The translations under genes were made by a program, and so were the position numbers. From Symbiodinium natans (lineage: Eukaryota > Sar > Dinophyceae > Suessiales > Symbiodiniaceae): a DNA stretch of 32,500 nt. The first letter of the stretch is position 1. Every line of letters begins with the position of its first letter. Of this stretch, positions 32,386 through 32,500 are shown piece after piece. The notes beneath the pieces were generated by a model that did not search any database, was not told where the DNA came from, and saw only the letters and a list, made by a program, of their open reading frames with translations. The DNA is taken from the NCBI GenBank assembly GCA_905221605.1, contig CAJNDS010002182.1, positions 126,001 to 158,500 on the forward strand. The letters are read 5' to 3'.

Positions 32386-32410
32386 TGAACGTATGCATGA
32401 ACGTATGCAT
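32386..32410. repeat. 12-bp tandem duplication
   Basis: TGAACGTATGCA is repeated head to tail. Confidence 0.9.
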
Positions 32411-32500
32411 TTGGCAACCTTCCAGCTGGCCATAGATTTATACAGACATATAATATCAGATACTACAATATGTATATACCAAACCGTACAGGAACGGGAA

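Overview
The window looks like nuclear DNA of a dinoflagellate, probably of Symbiodiniaceae type. This is inferred from gene architecture, not from a marker gene. Coding sequence is broken into many short exons. Acceptors are mostly AG|G, and donors are a mixture of GT, GC and GA, a splice-site repertoire known from dinoflagellates. Every gene I can support reads on the + strand, as in dinoflagellate unidirectional gene clusters. Introns and spacers are full of simple repeats and short tandem duplications. I see no bacterial operon, CRISPR array, insertion sequence, rRNA or tRNA. Exon borders were set by hand from frame continuity, splice-site phase and family similarity, so single borders can be wrong.

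Layout: (1) 396-1802, a multi-exon FkbM-family methyltransferase-like gene with a 41-C tract in an intron. (2) 2359 to about 5486, a second and divergent FkbM-like gene with an N-terminal part I do not recognise. (3) about 5846-6731, a probable membrane protein. (4) about 7627-10456, a glycosyltransferase of GT92/GT-A type. (5) 10655-11168, two orphan exon candidates and a degenerate TTTAGGG-like tract. (6) 12297-19485, the centrepiece: a gene for about 1,300 residues built from 12 tandem copies of a ten-cysteine domain of about 109 residues. Nine copies (units 3-11) lie in an almost identical repeat of about 513 bp that includes the introns. (7) 19486-25200, gene-poor sequence with microsatellites and a few candidate exons, one resembling a protein-kinase activation segment. 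(8) 25212-27382, two genes of unknown function. (9) 27442-32300, isolated exon candidates, an acidic low-complexity exon at 29437 and a long (GT)n tract.

The most informative biology is in the 12-unit gene. The same intron position uses GC, GA or GT as donor in different copies. The introns are as homogenised as the exons, which suggests recent unequal crossing-over or gene conversion. The last unit carries an extra GA-AG intron made largely of TGCG repeats, flanked by a 6-bp direct repeat, exactly where the copy changes from homogenised to diverged sequence. I see no evidence that the neighbouring genes act in one pathway. FkbM methyltransferases and GT92 enzymes often act on glycans, and the Cys-rich protein is probably extracellular or lumenal, but a functional link would be speculation.
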